Source: Paralysiella testudinis
GTDB taxonomy: Bacteria > Pseudomonadota > Gammaproteobacteria > Burkholderiales > Neisseriaceae
Assembly (NCBI RefSeq): GCF_016894345.1
Contig: NZ_CP069798.1
Span: forward strand, 1,819,385 to 1,883,384
Direction of reading: 5' to 3'
DNA: 64,000 nucleotides
Part shown: piece after piece, positions 25,538-35,859 of the stretch
How positions within the stretch are numbered: the first letter of the stretch is position 1
Layout: every line of letters starts with the position of its first letter
Position numbers and translations under genes: made by a program
Notes under the pieces: model-generated
Database searches by the model: none
The model's input: only the letters and a program-made list of their open reading frames with translations
Told to the model about the DNA's origin: nothing

Positions 25538-26584
25538 ATGACGAAAATTTCTTGTGTTGATTTGTTCTGTGGAGCTGGCGGGCTGACGCATGGCTTCGTG
25601 CTTGAGGGCGTGCCAGTCGTTGCGGGCATCGACATGGACCCCGCCTGCCGTTTTCCTTATGAGGCTAACAACAGCGCCAAATTTGTAGAGCGAGATATCA
25701 GCAAAGTCACCACCGCTGAGTTGAATCAGCTTTTCGGCGATGCCGATTTGAAGATCCTTGCAGGGTGTGCACCTTGCCAGCCTTTTTCCACCTATGCACA
25801 ACGCTACGAGCTGGATGGAAAGGACGGCAAATGGGGACTCTTGTACGAGTTCGCTCGTTTGGCAAAAGGCACCCGGCCAGATGTAATCACGATGGAGAAC
25901 GTCCCGACCGTTGCCAAGCACGAGGTGTTTCACGACTTTGTCGACACGCTCAAGCGACTTGGTTACGACGTCTGGTTTGATGTCGTCGACAGCTCCCGCT
26001 ACGGCGTGCCACAAACTCGCCGCCGCATGGTTCTGCTGGCATCAAGGCATGGCGATATCAGGATGATCGAACCTACGATCGATAAGCCCAAAACCGTGAG
26101 GCAGGCGATTGGTCGCCTGCGCGCACTGAGCGCAGGTGAAGCAGCACCGAGAGACAAGCTGCACGTTTCATCTACCTTGTCAGAAAAGAATCTCAAACGC
26201 ATCAAGGTATCGAAGCCTGGCGGCACGTGGCGCGACTGGCCGGAGCATCTCGTCGCTGACTGCCATCGCGCAGAAAGCGGCAGGACCTACCCCGGCGTCT
26301 ACGGCCGCATGGAGTGGGACAAGCCCGCCCCCACCATGACGACGCAGTGCTATGGGTTCGGGAATGGCCGGTTTGGGCATCCAGAACAAGATCGCGCGAT
26401 CACATTGAGGGAAGCGGCAATCATTCAGAGCTTCCCGCGTGACTACGCGTTCATTCCCGATGACGGTGAGGTGAGCTTCAAGGTACTGGGGCGCCTGATC
26501 GGCAATGCCGTTCCTGTGGACCTTGGTCGCGCGATCGCACGCAGCATCAACTCCCATCTTGCCGCGATTGCGCCACAACCATGA
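25538..26584 (+). CDS. DNA (cytosine-5-)-methyltransferase of the defence operon (DrmMII-like)
   Basis: 348 aa. The C5-methylase motifs are in order: I DLFCGAGG, IV GCAPCQPFS with the catalytic Cys, VI MENVPT, VIII YGVPQTRRR, and X GRLIGNAVP. The target recognition region is short (about residues 180-270). AGAGGA stands 9 nt before ATG 25538. In DISARM, host DNA methylation marks self; DrmMII is the cytosine methylase typical of class 2, so its presence ahead of class 1 genes is unusual. It is followed after 70 bp by drmD. Confidence 0.88.
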   Translation: MTKISCVDLFCGAGGLTHGFVLEGVPVVAGIDMDPACRFPYEANNSAKFVERDISKVTTAELNQLFGDADLKILAGCAPCQPFSTYAQRYELDGKDGKWGLLYEFARLAKGTRPDVITMENVPTVAKHEVFHDFVDTLKRLGYDVWFDVVDSSRYGVPQTRRRMVLLASRHGDIRMIEPTIDKPKTVRQAIGRLRALSAGEAAPRDKLHVSSTLSEKNLKRIKVSKPGGTWRDWPEHLVADCHRAESGRTYPGVYGRMEWDKPAPTMTTQCYGFGNGRFGHPEQDRAITLREAAIIQSFPRDYAFIPDDGEVSFKVLGRLIGNAVPVDLGRAIARSINSHLAAIAPQP

Positions 26585-26654
26585 CCCGATAAATGCCGCC
26601 CCGGCTATTTGCTGGGGCGCATAGAACCCACAGAACAGGAAAACGGTAGACCGC

Positions 26655-29600
26655 ATGGAAATTTCGAACGCACAGAATAGCCAGGCCTACCGGGCCCGCC
26701 CAGAGCCTGGGCAGTTGGTCGAGGTCAGGCGGCGCCAGTGGGTCGTTGCCGAAGTCGCCTCATCCAAGCTGACATCAACCTCTGCGCAACAGAATGCGGT
26801 GACCCTTTCATCCATCGACGAGGATGGCCTAGGTGAGGAGCTTGAGGTCATCTGGGAGATTGAGCCCGGCGCGCAAATCATTGAGCGCGCAGGTCTGCCG
26901 TCAATTACTGGCCAGGATGACTCCAACACCCTCGACGCTTTTCTTGATGCGGTTCGCTGGGGTGCTGCCACCAATGCCGACCGAGGTTTTCTGCAGGCTC
27001 CTTTCCGCAGCGGCGTCAGCATTGAGGACTTCCAGCTTGACCCGCTGGTACGCGCCATCGATATGGCCCGCGTCAATCTGCTCATCGCCGATGACGTCGG
27101 CTTGGGCAAGACCATTGAGGCCGGTCTAGTCATCCAGGAGATGCTGCTGCGGCACCGTGCTCGCACCGTCCTGATCATCTGCCCCGCATCGCTGCAAGAA
27201 AAGTGGCGTGTCGAGATGCTGGAAAAGTTTGGCCTTGATTTCCGGGTTGTCGACACGGCCTACATCAAGCAGTTGCGCCGCGATCGCGGCATCCATGCCA
27301 ATCCCTGGACTTCCCATCCACGTCTAATCGCGTCTATGGACTGGGTCAAGAGCGGCGAAGGACTGCGCGCCATGCGCGACGTCCTGCCCGCACACACCAG
27401 CTACCCGCGCAAGTTCGACATGCTGGTCGTCGATGAAGCACACAACATCGCCCCGGCTGCCGGTGCGAACTATGCGCTGGAGAGCCAGCGCACACGCTTC
27501 ATCCGCTCCATTAGTCCACACTTCCAGCATCGCCTGTTTCTGACGGCCACCCCTCACAACGGTTACACCGAATCCTTCACTTCGCTGCTGGAGTTGCTGG
27601 ACGACCAGCGTTTCGCTCGAAACATCCTGCCCGATGAAAAGCAGTTGGGTCAGGTCATGATCCGCCGCCTCAAAAGCGATCTGGTCGATGCCGAAGGCAA
27701 GCCGCTCTATGCACAGCGCAAATTGCAAGCGCTGCTGGCCTCGTACTCCCCACAAGAGCGCGCCATTCACCAAACACTGAACGACTACTGCGCGAGCCGC
27801 GAGCAGGATGCCGAAAAGGTCGGCAATGCATTCGGCACGTCGTTCGTCAACCAGTTGCTCAAGAAGCGGCTCTTTTCTTCTCCCGCTGCTTTCGCATCCA
27901 CCCTTGAGAAGCACGTTGCCAGCCTGGCCAATGGCAGCCAGCGCAAGGACAAGGATGCGATGGCCGACCGCATTTTGCGCAAAGCCATCCTGCGGGTCGA
28001 AGAAGACTACGCCAACGACCAGGAGGTCGAAAACGCACAGTCCGAGGCCGTCGAAGAGGCCTCACGTCGTGCGCAACCGCTCACAGCAGAGCAGCAACAA
28101 ATGCTGAACGAGCTGCGGTCGTGGGCACAGACCGCCAAGAACCAGGTCGATGCCAAAGCCAAGGCTGTCCTCGACTGGCTCACCACCAATCTCAAGACTG
28201 ACGGTCAGTGGAATGATCGTCGGGTCATCTTGTTCACCGAATACCGCACCACCCATCAGTGGATGCACGAGATCCTCGCCAGCCACGGTTTCGGTGGTGA
28301 TCGACTGGCCATCCTCCATGGCGGCATGCCGCAGGATGAACGCGAGAAGATCAAAGCGGCGTTCCAGACTTCGCCCAAGGATTCAGCGGTGCGCATCCTG
28401 CTGGCCACCGATGCCGCGTCCGAAGGTATCGACTTGCAGAATCACTGTAACTGCCTCATCCATCTGGAAATCCCATACAACCCCAACGTGATGGAGCAGC
28501 GCAACGGCCGTATCGACCGGCACGGTCAGCGCCAGAAAGAGGTCTTGATCTGGCACCCCGTCGATGGCGGAGAACAAGGCAAAGCAACCATTGGCGGTCA
28601 CGGCGACGACATCATCCGGGCACTGCGCAAACTCGAATCCATGCGGGCGGACATGGGCAGCGTCAACCCAGTCATCGCGCCGCAAATGTCGGGGCTGATC
28701 GAAGGCTCGCTCAAAGACCTCGATACACGCCTCGCTGAAGCCAAGATTGCCAAGGCCCGCCGCTTCGTGCGCGCCGAGCGTGAACTCAAAGACCGCGTCG
28801 CCAAGCTGCACGAACGGCTCCTGACCACGCAGCAGGATTTCCACCTCACGCCAGAGCACATCCTGATAGCGGTCAAGACGGGTCTTGTGTTGGCAGGCCG
28901 TCCGCCGCTTGAGCCCTTTGCCTTGGCTGATGCACCGGCAGGAACCGTATTCAAGATGCCCGCGCTGTCGGGCTCGTGGGCGCGCTGCCTTGAGGGTCTG
29001 CGCCACCCCCACACACTGCAAATCCGGCCTATCACCTTCGATCACGCCGTCGCCACCGGGCGTGACGACGTAGTGCTGGTTCACCTGAACCACCGACTGG
29101 TGCAGATGTGCCTGCGCTTGCTGCGCGCCGAGGTCTGGGCGCAAGACGATGTGAAGAAGTTGCATCGCGTCACCGTGCGTTCGGTGCCAGACGCCCTGAT
29201 CGACGGGCCTGCCGTGGTCGTCATCTCGCGGCTGGTCGTCACGGGTGGCAACCATCATCGCCTCCACGAAGAACTAACGGTCGCCGGGGGCTATCTGGGC
29301 GACAAAGCATTCCGCCGCGAAGAAGGCGTCACCAAAGTCCAGCAATGGCTGGATCAAGCCAAGCCGCTGACCGCCGCAGACTCTCTGTTTGATGCCATCC
29401 GCGTCCGCTTCGACCGTGCGCAGAGCGCCATCTTGCAAGCGATAGACGCCCGTTCAAAAGACCGGCTCAAGTTCCTGACCAACACACTGCAATCCCGCAA
29501 GCAGCAAGAGGTGGCTGACATTGGCTCCGTGCTTGATGAGCTTGAGAAGGCCATTCAGCTTGAACTGAAAAAAGACCAGCAACCGGCGCAGCTTTCCCTG

Positions 29601-29795
29601 TTCACCGAAGACGAACGAACACAGCTCAGGCGCGACACCGCCGCACTGGAAGCGCGTCTTGCCCGCATTCCGGCCGAGCGCCAGCAGGAGGCTGAAGCCA
29701 TCGAAACCCGTTACGCCAAACTCAACGACCGCACCTTCCCGGTCGCCGTGATCTTTCTGGTGCCTGCATCTGCCGTTCAGGGAGGTGCCGCATGA
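26655..29795 (+). CDS. drmD: DISARM SNF2-type helicase DrmD
   Basis: 1046-aa SNF2/HepA-like ATPase, the class 1 DISARM marker. Motif I is DDVGLGKT (residues 146-153), motif II is DEAH (260-263) and motif III is LTATPHNG. The second helicase lobe has LFTEYRTTHQW and LLATDAASEGIDLQ, and motif VI is MEQRNGRIDRHGQ. The long C-terminal part is helical and charged. It presumably remodels or translocates on invading DNA together with the other Drm proteins. It overlaps drmMI by 4 bp (ATGA at 29792). Confidence 0.88.
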   Translation: MEISNAQNSQAYRARPEPGQLVEVRRRQWVVAEVASSKLTSTSAQQNAVTLSSIDEDGLGEELEVIWEIEPGAQIIERAGLPSITGQDDSNTLDAFLDAVRWGAATNADRGFLQAPFRSGVSIEDFQLDPLVRAIDMARVNLLIADDVGLGKTIEAGLVIQEMLLRHRARTVLIICPASLQEKWRVEMLEKFGLDFRVVDTAYIKQLRRDRGIHANPWTSHPRLIASMDWVKSGEGLRAMRDVLPAHTSYPRKFDMLVVDEAHNIAPAAGANYALESQRTRFIRSISPHFQHRLFLTATPHNGYTESFTSLLELLDDQRFARNILPDEKQLGQVMIRRLKSDLVDAEGKPLYAQRKLQALLASYSPQERAIHQTLNDYCASREQDAEKVGNAFGTSFVNQLLKKRLFSSPAAFASTLEKHVASLANGSQRKDKDAMADRILRKAILRVEEDYANDQEVENAQSEAVEEASRRAQPLTAEQQQMLNELRSWAQTAKNQVDAKAKAVLDWLTTNLKTDGQWNDRRVILFTEYRTTHQWMHEILASHGFGGDRLAILHGGMPQDEREKIKAAFQTSPKDSAVRILLATDAASEGIDLQNHCNCLIHLEIPYNPNVMEQRNGRIDRHGQRQKEVLIWHPVDGGEQGKATIGGHGDDIIRALRKLESMRADMGSVNPVIAPQMSGLIEGSLKDLDTRLAEAKIAKARRFVRAERELKDRVAKLHERLLTTQQDFHLTPEHILIAVKTGLVLAGRPPLEPFALADAPAGTVFKMPALSGSWARCLEGLRHPHTLQIRPITFDHAVATGRDDVVLVHLNHRLVQMCLRLLRAEVWAQDDVKKLHRVTVRSVPDALIDGPAVVVISRLVVTGGNHHRLHEELTVAGGYLGDKAFRREEGVTKVQQWLDQAKPLTAADSLFDAIRVRFDRAQSAILQAIDARSKDRLKFLTNTLQSRKQQEVADIGSVLDELEKAIQLELKKDQQPAQLSLFTEDERTQLRRDTAALEARLARIPAERQQEAEAIETRYAKLNDRTFPVAVIFLVPASAVQGGAA

Positions 29796-32700
29796 GTGCT
29801 CCCAGCGTGCATGATGATTGGCTGTCGCTGATTGAGATATCTGGCCCTTTCCTCGCCGTTCCCGTTCTGAAGGAAGCCTTTCCGCAAGGGCTGGAAGAGC
29901 TGGATGCCACCAAGCGCAAACGTCTGCGCCAAGCCTACGAGGAATGGCGCGAAGCGCTGGAGCTGGAAGACGCGCAGTTCGCCGAGCTACACGTGGCTTG
30001 GATTGACGAAGTTCTGTCGCGAGGCCTTGAGCTTGATGAAGACGGTAAAGGCGACGTTCTCAAGCGGGCCGATTGGTGCGCCGCTAACCTCCAAGCCAGC
30101 TTGCCCGAACATGGCGTGACGCTGTCGCCCGATCTTGCAGTAGTAGATGAGCAACGCGCCAACAAACCGCTGCTGCTGATCCAGACCTATGCGCAGGATG
30201 TCGACCTCGATGCCACCCTGAAGCAAAACGGCTGGGCCGCCACACCCGCCGATCGCATGGTTCAGATGTGCCGCGCGCTGGGCTGCCGCCTCGGCTTGGT
30301 GACCAATGGCGAACGCTGGATGCTGGTGGATGCCCCAGTCGGTGCGGTCACAACCTTTGCCAGTTGGTATGCCCGCATCTGGAGCCAAGAGTCCATCACC
30401 CTGCAGGCCTTCGTACACCTGCTCGGCATTCGTCGTTTCTTTGTCGACGAATCTGAACAACTGCCTGCGCTGTTCGATCGCTCCCTGAAATTCCAGGACG
30501 AAGTCACCGACGCCCTTGGTGAGCAAGTACGCCGCGCCGTCGAGGTTTTGATTCAGACCCTCGACAAAGCCGATCAGGATCGCAATCGAGAGCTCTTGCA
30601 CGACGTCAAGGAGCCGGAGCTGTATGAGGCCGCGCTGACAGTGATGATGCGCTTGGTGTTCCTGCTCTCCGCCGAGGAGCGTGGCCTGCTCCTGATGGGC
30701 GATGAGCGCTACGAAGCCAACTACGCGCTCTCCACCTTGCGCATGCAATTGCGCAAGGAATCCGAGGAAATCCTCGAGCGCCGCTGGGACGCCTGGTCAC
30801 GCCTGTTGGCGATCTTCCGTGCCGTGTTCGGCGGCATCGAACACGAGAATCTGCGTCTCCCAGCGCTGGGCGGATCACTGTTCGATCCGGATCGTTTCCC
30901 TTTCCTCGAAGGTCGTGCCAAGGGCTCGAGTTGGCGTACTGATGCGGCCACACCGCTGCCCATCGACAATCGCACCGTGCTGTTGTTGCTGGAGGCCATC
31001 CAGCAATTCCAGGGCCGTACGCTGTCCTACCGCGCACTGGATGTCGAACAGATCGGCTATGTGTATGAGGGTCTGCTGGAACGCACCGTCAAGCGCACCG
31101 ATGAAGTCACGCTGGAACTGGATGCCACCAAGAGCGCCAAAACGCCATGGATCAAACTGGCCGAGCTGGATTCGGCACGCTTGGATGGCGCTGCGCAGTT
31201 GGCCGAGTTGCTGCAAGAACGCTCTGGTAGTTCTGCCAGCCGGGTGCGTAATGATCTGGTCAAGCCCGTCGACGACACCCTGGCCGACCGTCTCTTGACT
31301 GCCTGCCAGGGCGACACCAAGCTCCGCGACCGTGTCAAACCCTATGCCCATCTGCTGCGCACCGACCCGTGGGGCTATCCGCTGGTGTATCCCGCAGGAG
31401 CCTTCATCGTCACCGCCGGCTCAGACCGGCGCGAAACCGGCACCCACTACACCCCGAAATCGCTAACCGAAGCGATCGTTGCCGAGACCCTCACGCCAGT
31501 GGCCTATGTCGGCCCGGCCGAGGGAATGCCGCGAGAACAGTGGGCACTGAAATCCCCCGCCGAACTGCTCGACCTCAAAATCTGCGACCCCGCCATGGGC
31601 TCGGGCGCATTCCTGGTGCAGGCATGCCGCTGGCTGTCGGATCGCCTCGTCGAGGCTTGGTCACTGGTCGAGACAACGGGCAAAACCGTGAGCGTGGATG
31701 GTGAGGTTCTGGAAGCAGGAGTAGCCAAGGAACCACTTCCCCGCGACATCGATGCTCGCACGGTGATCGCGCGCCGCCTCATTGCCGAACGATGCTTGTA
31801 CGGCGTCGATTTGAACCCGCTGGCAGTCGAACTCGCCAAGCTCTCCATCTGGCTGGTGACGCTGGCCAAGGGACGCCCCTTTGGCTTCCTCGACCATAAC
31901 TTGCGCTGCGGTGACAGCTTGCTGGGCATACACAAACTGGAGCAGCTCATCGAGCTTGCCATGAGCCCCAACGGCAAGCGGCAGCAAAGCTTGTTCGGCC
32001 AAAACATTGAGCGGGCTGTACGTGAGGCGATTGAACTCCGGGTGCGGTTACGCGAGATGCCGATCCGCGACATACGTGACGTGGAAGCCATGGCAAATCT
32101 GGATGCTGATGCACGCCGTAGACTTGAAGTTCCGGAAAGTATCGCCGACACGTTCATCGGAGAGGTATTCGCGGCGGGAGGCAGCGCAGCACTGGAGAGC
32201 ACGCTAATTTCGTTGACCATACAGGCAGGACTAGCTATCGAAGGCGACCGCGACGTGCTCGCCGCGATGCGTCGGAGATCGGTCACTACGCTGTCGGTAG
32301 GTCTTCCCGCTGACAAGGCTGTACGGCGACCATTTCATTGGCCGTTGGAGTTTCCGGAGGTTTTTACCCGCGGGAGGCAACATGGCTTCGATGCTCTCGT
32401 CGGCAACCCACCGTTCAGCGGAGGTCGGTTGATCGGACGTCGTTTCGGGCTGGCGTATCAAGAGTATTTGAAGTTAGTGCGCAATGACGTTGTAGGGTCG
32501 CCTGACCTCTGCGTCTATTTCTTTCTGCGAGCCTTTTCATTGCTCGGATCGAATGGTGGCTTTGGCCTATTAGCCACCAAGTCGATCACGGAGACTGGTT
32601 CCCGTGTCGTCTGCCTAGATCAGATCATCGGAATGGGCGGAACCGTTTATCGGGGATGCTCACGAATGGTTTGGCCAGGCAATGCGGCCGTAGTCGTTTC

Positions 32701-34075
32701 GATCGCGTGGGTTGCCCGCAATGGCTGGCAAGGTCAAAAGTTCTTGGATGACAAAGTAGTGTCAGCCATCAACGGTGCACTGGAAGAGGATTTCCAGATC
32801 AAGCGCCCGGTGAAGCTCAAGGCATTGAAAGGAAGGTTCTCAGAGGGGCAGAACATTATGGGGCGCGGCTTCGAGCTAACTGCCGAAGAGCGCAATCAGC
32901 TCATTGTTCAAGATCCAAAATGCGAGGAGGTCATTTTCCCAATGTTCATTGGGCAAGACCTCAATACGATGCCGAATCTGGTGCCTTATCGCTGGGTGAT
33001 CTATTTTAGAGACTGGTCGAAAGATAAATCAAAGCAATTCGGTCCCGCTTTTGAAAGAGTGGAGGAGTTGGTTAAGCCATACCGAGAATCCCTAACCGGA
33101 CAGATTCATCAGGATTGTTTTTGGAAGTTTTGGGATTTGCGCCCTCAATTAGTTGAGGAGCTTGAAAAAAGAGAGATTATTTTAGCTTCCGCCATCACTT
33201 CAAAGTACCTCTCGTTTAGATTTGTTTCAGCAAGATTCATCCTAAACAAGCGAACAAAATTGTATTTCTTTGACTCTTGGGGGGAGTTTGCATCTCTTCA
33301 GTCGTCGCTGCATGCCGTTTGGTCTTATTGGACGTGCGGGATGATGGGAACTTCTACCCTAGCATATTCGACCTCGGAGGCGCTCGAAACCTGGCCCATG
33401 CCGAGCAACATCGAAAATAAAGATCTCAATGAAGTGGGATTACGTTTTCACGAATTACGTGAAGATGTGCTCAATAGATACGGCATTGGCTTAACAGAGC
33501 TATACAACCGATTCCATAACCCAAGCGACCTTGATGAAATGATTGAGGCACTTAGAAGGCTGCAGGTTGCGATGGATATTGGTGTCGCCAGAGCGTATGG
33601 CTGGGAAGATATTGACTTTAATCACGGCTTTCATGAAGTGCCTTATCTTCCTGAAAATGATCGAACACGCTTCACCATATCGGAGGCTACGCGCCTCAAA
33701 GTATTGCGACGCTTGTCGGAGTTGAACCATAAGCGGTACGAAGAAGAGGTTGCCCAAGGACTGCATGGCGGCAGTAGCGGAGCTCGCGCTCAACGTCGCG
33801 CTACCCGCAGCGCGTCTGCACAGCCGTCTTTCGACTTTGAAGCGATGCCTGCTTCGACCTCGCATGGCACGTCGGCTACCACGGCCATCCTTGATTTTTT
33901 ATGTGCAAACCCTGACTGGCATGCAAAGGCCGACATTCTAGCAGCAACCAACATAACGGACAGTCAGTGGAATACTGCCATTTCCGACTTGATTGCGGGT
34001 AGCAAGGTCGAACGCCAAGGCGAGCGTCGCGGTGCGCGATACCGCGCGGCAGATGCCGGAGGGACTGCGCAATGA
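29792..34075 (+). CDS. drmMI: DISARM adenine-N6 methyltransferase DrmMI
   Basis: 1427 aa, an Eco57I/BREX-PglX-like N6-adenine methylase. SAM motif I is DPAMGSGAF starting at residue 599 and catalytic motif IV is NPPF at 872-875. The N-terminal 500 residues are helical with no nuclease motif that I can see. The C-terminal third carries the target recognition region. From about 32460 to 33720 the DNA is clearly more AT-rich than the rest of the gene, which fits exchange of the specificity part. It is translationally coupled to drmD and to the next gene. Confidence 0.88.
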   Translation: MSAPSVHDDWLSLIEISGPFLAVPVLKEAFPQGLEELDATKRKRLRQAYEEWREALELEDAQFAELHVAWIDEVLSRGLELDEDGKGDVLKRADWCAANLQASLPEHGVTLSPDLAVVDEQRANKPLLLIQTYAQDVDLDATLKQNGWAATPADRMVQMCRALGCRLGLVTNGERWMLVDAPVGAVTTFASWYARIWSQESITLQAFVHLLGIRRFFVDESEQLPALFDRSLKFQDEVTDALGEQVRRAVEVLIQTLDKADQDRNRELLHDVKEPELYEAALTVMMRLVFLLSAEERGLLLMGDERYEANYALSTLRMQLRKESEEILERRWDAWSRLLAIFRAVFGGIEHENLRLPALGGSLFDPDRFPFLEGRAKGSSWRTDAATPLPIDNRTVLLLLEAIQQFQGRTLSYRALDVEQIGYVYEGLLERTVKRTDEVTLELDATKSAKTPWIKLAELDSARLDGAAQLAELLQERSGSSASRVRNDLVKPVDDTLADRLLTACQGDTKLRDRVKPYAHLLRTDPWGYPLVYPAGAFIVTAGSDRRETGTHYTPKSLTEAIVAETLTPVAYVGPAEGMPREQWALKSPAELLDLKICDPAMGSGAFLVQACRWLSDRLVEAWSLVETTGKTVSVDGEVLEAGVAKEPLPRDIDARTVIARRLIAERCLYGVDLNPLAVELAKLSIWLVTLAKGRPFGFLDHNLRCGDSLLGIHKLEQLIELAMSPNGKRQQSLFGQNIERAVREAIELRVRLREMPIRDIRDVEAMANLDADARRRLEVPESIADTFIGEVFAAGGSAALESTLISLTIQAGLAIEGDRDVLAAMRRRSVTTLSVGLPADKAVRRPFHWPLEFPEVFTRGRQHGFDALVGNPPFSGGRLIGRRFGLAYQEYLKLVRNDVVGSPDLCVYFFLRAFSLLGSNGGFGLLATKSITETGSRVVCLDQIIGMGGTVYRGCSRMVWPGNAAVVVSIAWVARNGWQGQKFLDDKVVSAINGALEEDFQIKRPVKLKALKGRFSEGQNIMGRGFELTAEERNQLIVQDPKCEEVIFPMFIGQDLNTMPNLVPYRWVIYFRDWSKDKSKQFGPAFERVEELVKPYRESLTGQIHQDCFWKFWDLRPQLVEELEKREIILASAITSKYLSFRFVSARFILNKRTKLYFFDSWGEFASLQSSLHAVWSYWTCGMMGTSTLAYSTSEALETWPMPSNIENKDLNEVGLRFHELREDVLNRYGIGLTELYNRFHNPSDLDEMIEALRRLQVAMDIGVARAYGWEDIDFNHGFHEVPYLPENDRTRFTISEATRLKVLRRLSELNHKRYEEEVAQGLHGGSSGARAQRRATRSASAQPSFDFEAMPASTSHGTSATTAILDFLCANPDWHAKADILAATNITDSQWNTAISDLIAGSKVERQGERRGARYRAADAGGTAQ

Positions 34076-35859
34076 TGCCCCAGGCCTGGTTCGAGATGGC
34101 TGAAATCCGCCGTCGAAAGTTTGCTTCATCAGCTTGGATACCGCTGAGAGCGGTTCAGCCAATCTGCGAACAGGGAAATCGTGGCCATCTTGGGTTCAAG
34201 GAGGAATTCTTTGGCGCTGGCTCACTTGCCGTTCCTGTTGCGCTCAAAGACAAGGCAACCAAGCTTGGTTGGTCGGATGTTGGCATCAGTCACGAAAACC
34301 GGGCCTGTGTCGACGATGGGCGCTACATACCAGCCGACATATATGAGTACAGCCAAGGCGAGCAGATTGGCTTTTCACTGGTGCTTGAACAACGCTTGAA
34401 CAGTGCTGAACAAAACGTTTGGCACCTGCATCAGGACTTTGTGATTGCCCTTGAACTCATGAGGGATGGTGATCGTTGGATATGCCCGAATGAGGGATAC
34501 ACGGAAGTGGCCCGCCTCCATCGGCACCCAGACGGTCGACCATTCCTGATGGAGGCAAGGTCGGAATTCCTGCTTGACTACCTTTGTGCACGAGGCATGG
34601 GGTTACTCGTGACCGCTTACTGGAACCGCGAGGAGGTTGTCGAGGACATCGCTCATATCGCTTGGGTAGAGAACCCGAAGCATGAAGGTACTGAGGGGGC
34701 GCGCTGGGAAGGGCGTACTTATGAGATCCACGAAGGCGGCATGCCATTTGGTGCGGAAACGGCGGTGTTTCATGTGTCTCGAACAGACGTTGATCCTAGC
34801 GAAGATGTGCCTGTGTTTGGGTTCCCTACGGACGACGTAACCGAAGGACGGTCCTGGTCGTTCAAACGTGAAGAGCGAAAGCTGTTCGTCGTCGAAGGCG
34901 AATATTGGCGAGATGAGTGGATCAACCCAGGCAAATACAGCGCCCGAATTCGTGGAGATGATGTTCCAGGCTCTGTGTTCTTCATTACCGATGCGTCAGG
35001 CACTCGTGAGTCAAAAGATACCCTCACGAAAGAAAGCCGTTGGCTTTGGTTCCGGGCCGAAGTAATCAACGCGCTCCTTGAGCATCGGGGCGGGCATTTG
35101 GAGTGGTACACCCGGGACACGGGCTCCGTCACCTGCTCCCCCGACTACAGCGTGCACTTTGGCGTCAACGCGATTGGCCTCGTCAATGTGTACGCCAAGG
35201 ACATCGGCCTATTGCCAGATTGGCAGCAGAGAGTCTGGGCAGGCTTCAACGTCACACCAGAGGGCGGCGTTTCAGAGGAACTGCTTGCTTCGCAGATGCG
35301 GGCACGACCAGCAGATACCACCTCGCCCGAAACCGCGCTTGTTCAAGCGCTGGCTCGCATGGATGAGGTCTTTTTGGTCGCACGGGGCAAACCACTCTTT
35401 CGTGAGCACCCGTACCGCAATGAAGTGTTGAGTCGCATCCATCGTTTTCGGTCGACCAACGAGAAGGGGTTGTTCGCGCTGGCGAAGGACATAGCACGGC
35501 TGACGGCTGACAGCATTGACATTGCCGTGCTGCAAGAGATCGCTGCACCACCAAAGAGTGAGAAGTGGGGATCACTCAAATCGCTAGAGAAGGCTCTGGC
35601 GACGGTATGCGCACCAGAGGAGGCACGCCGTGCGCTTACGCCACTGGTTGGGACATACCAGCTTCGCCTTGCCGACGCACATTTGCCGGGGAGCGAGTTG
35701 GCGGAAGCGATGAAGCTGGCTGGCATTGACAGTTCAAGCCCTACGCTACATCAGGGACAAACATTGATTGCGAATTGTGCAGCTGCCGGAGCTGTCACTG
35801 GTTCGTTGATTGAGCGCCTGGCCAATTCAAATTGCGAGGAATCACATGGAACAAAATGA
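34072..35859 (+). CDS. unknown 595-aa protein inserted in the DISARM operon
   Basis: I do not recognise a family. The start overlaps the drmMI stop by 4 bp, so it is coupled to the methylase. The N-terminal half is beta-rich and acidic with many aromatic residues (LHQDFVIALELMRDGDRWIC, FLMEARSEFLLDYLCARGMG), and the middle contains HLEWYTRDTGSVTCSPDYSV. The C-terminal third is helical (ETALVQALARMDEVFLVARG). No Walker, nuclease or membrane motif is apparent. It overlaps the DUF262 gene by 14 bp. It may be a sensor or adaptor for the DUF262-HEPN pair. Confidence 0.75.
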   Translation: MMPQAWFEMAEIRRRKFASSAWIPLRAVQPICEQGNRGHLGFKEEFFGAGSLAVPVALKDKATKLGWSDVGISHENRACVDDGRYIPADIYEYSQGEQIGFSLVLEQRLNSAEQNVWHLHQDFVIALELMRDGDRWICPNEGYTEVARLHRHPDGRPFLMEARSEFLLDYLCARGMGLLVTAYWNREEVVEDIAHIAWVENPKHEGTEGARWEGRTYEIHEGGMPFGAETAVFHVSRTDVDPSEDVPVFGFPTDDVTEGRSWSFKREERKLFVVEGEYWRDEWINPGKYSARIRGDDVPGSVFFITDASGTRESKDTLTKESRWLWFRAEVINALLEHRGGHLEWYTRDTGSVTCSPDYSVHFGVNAIGLVNVYAKDIGLLPDWQQRVWAGFNVTPEGGVSEELLASQMRARPADTTSPETALVQALARMDEVFLVARGKPLFREHPYRNEVLSRIHRFRSTNEKGLFALAKDIARLTADSIDIAVLQEIAAPPKSEKWGSLKSLEKALATVCAPEEARRALTPLVGTYQLRLADAHLPGSELAEAMKLAGIDSSSPTLHQGQTLIANCAAAGAVTGSLIERLANSNCEESHGTK

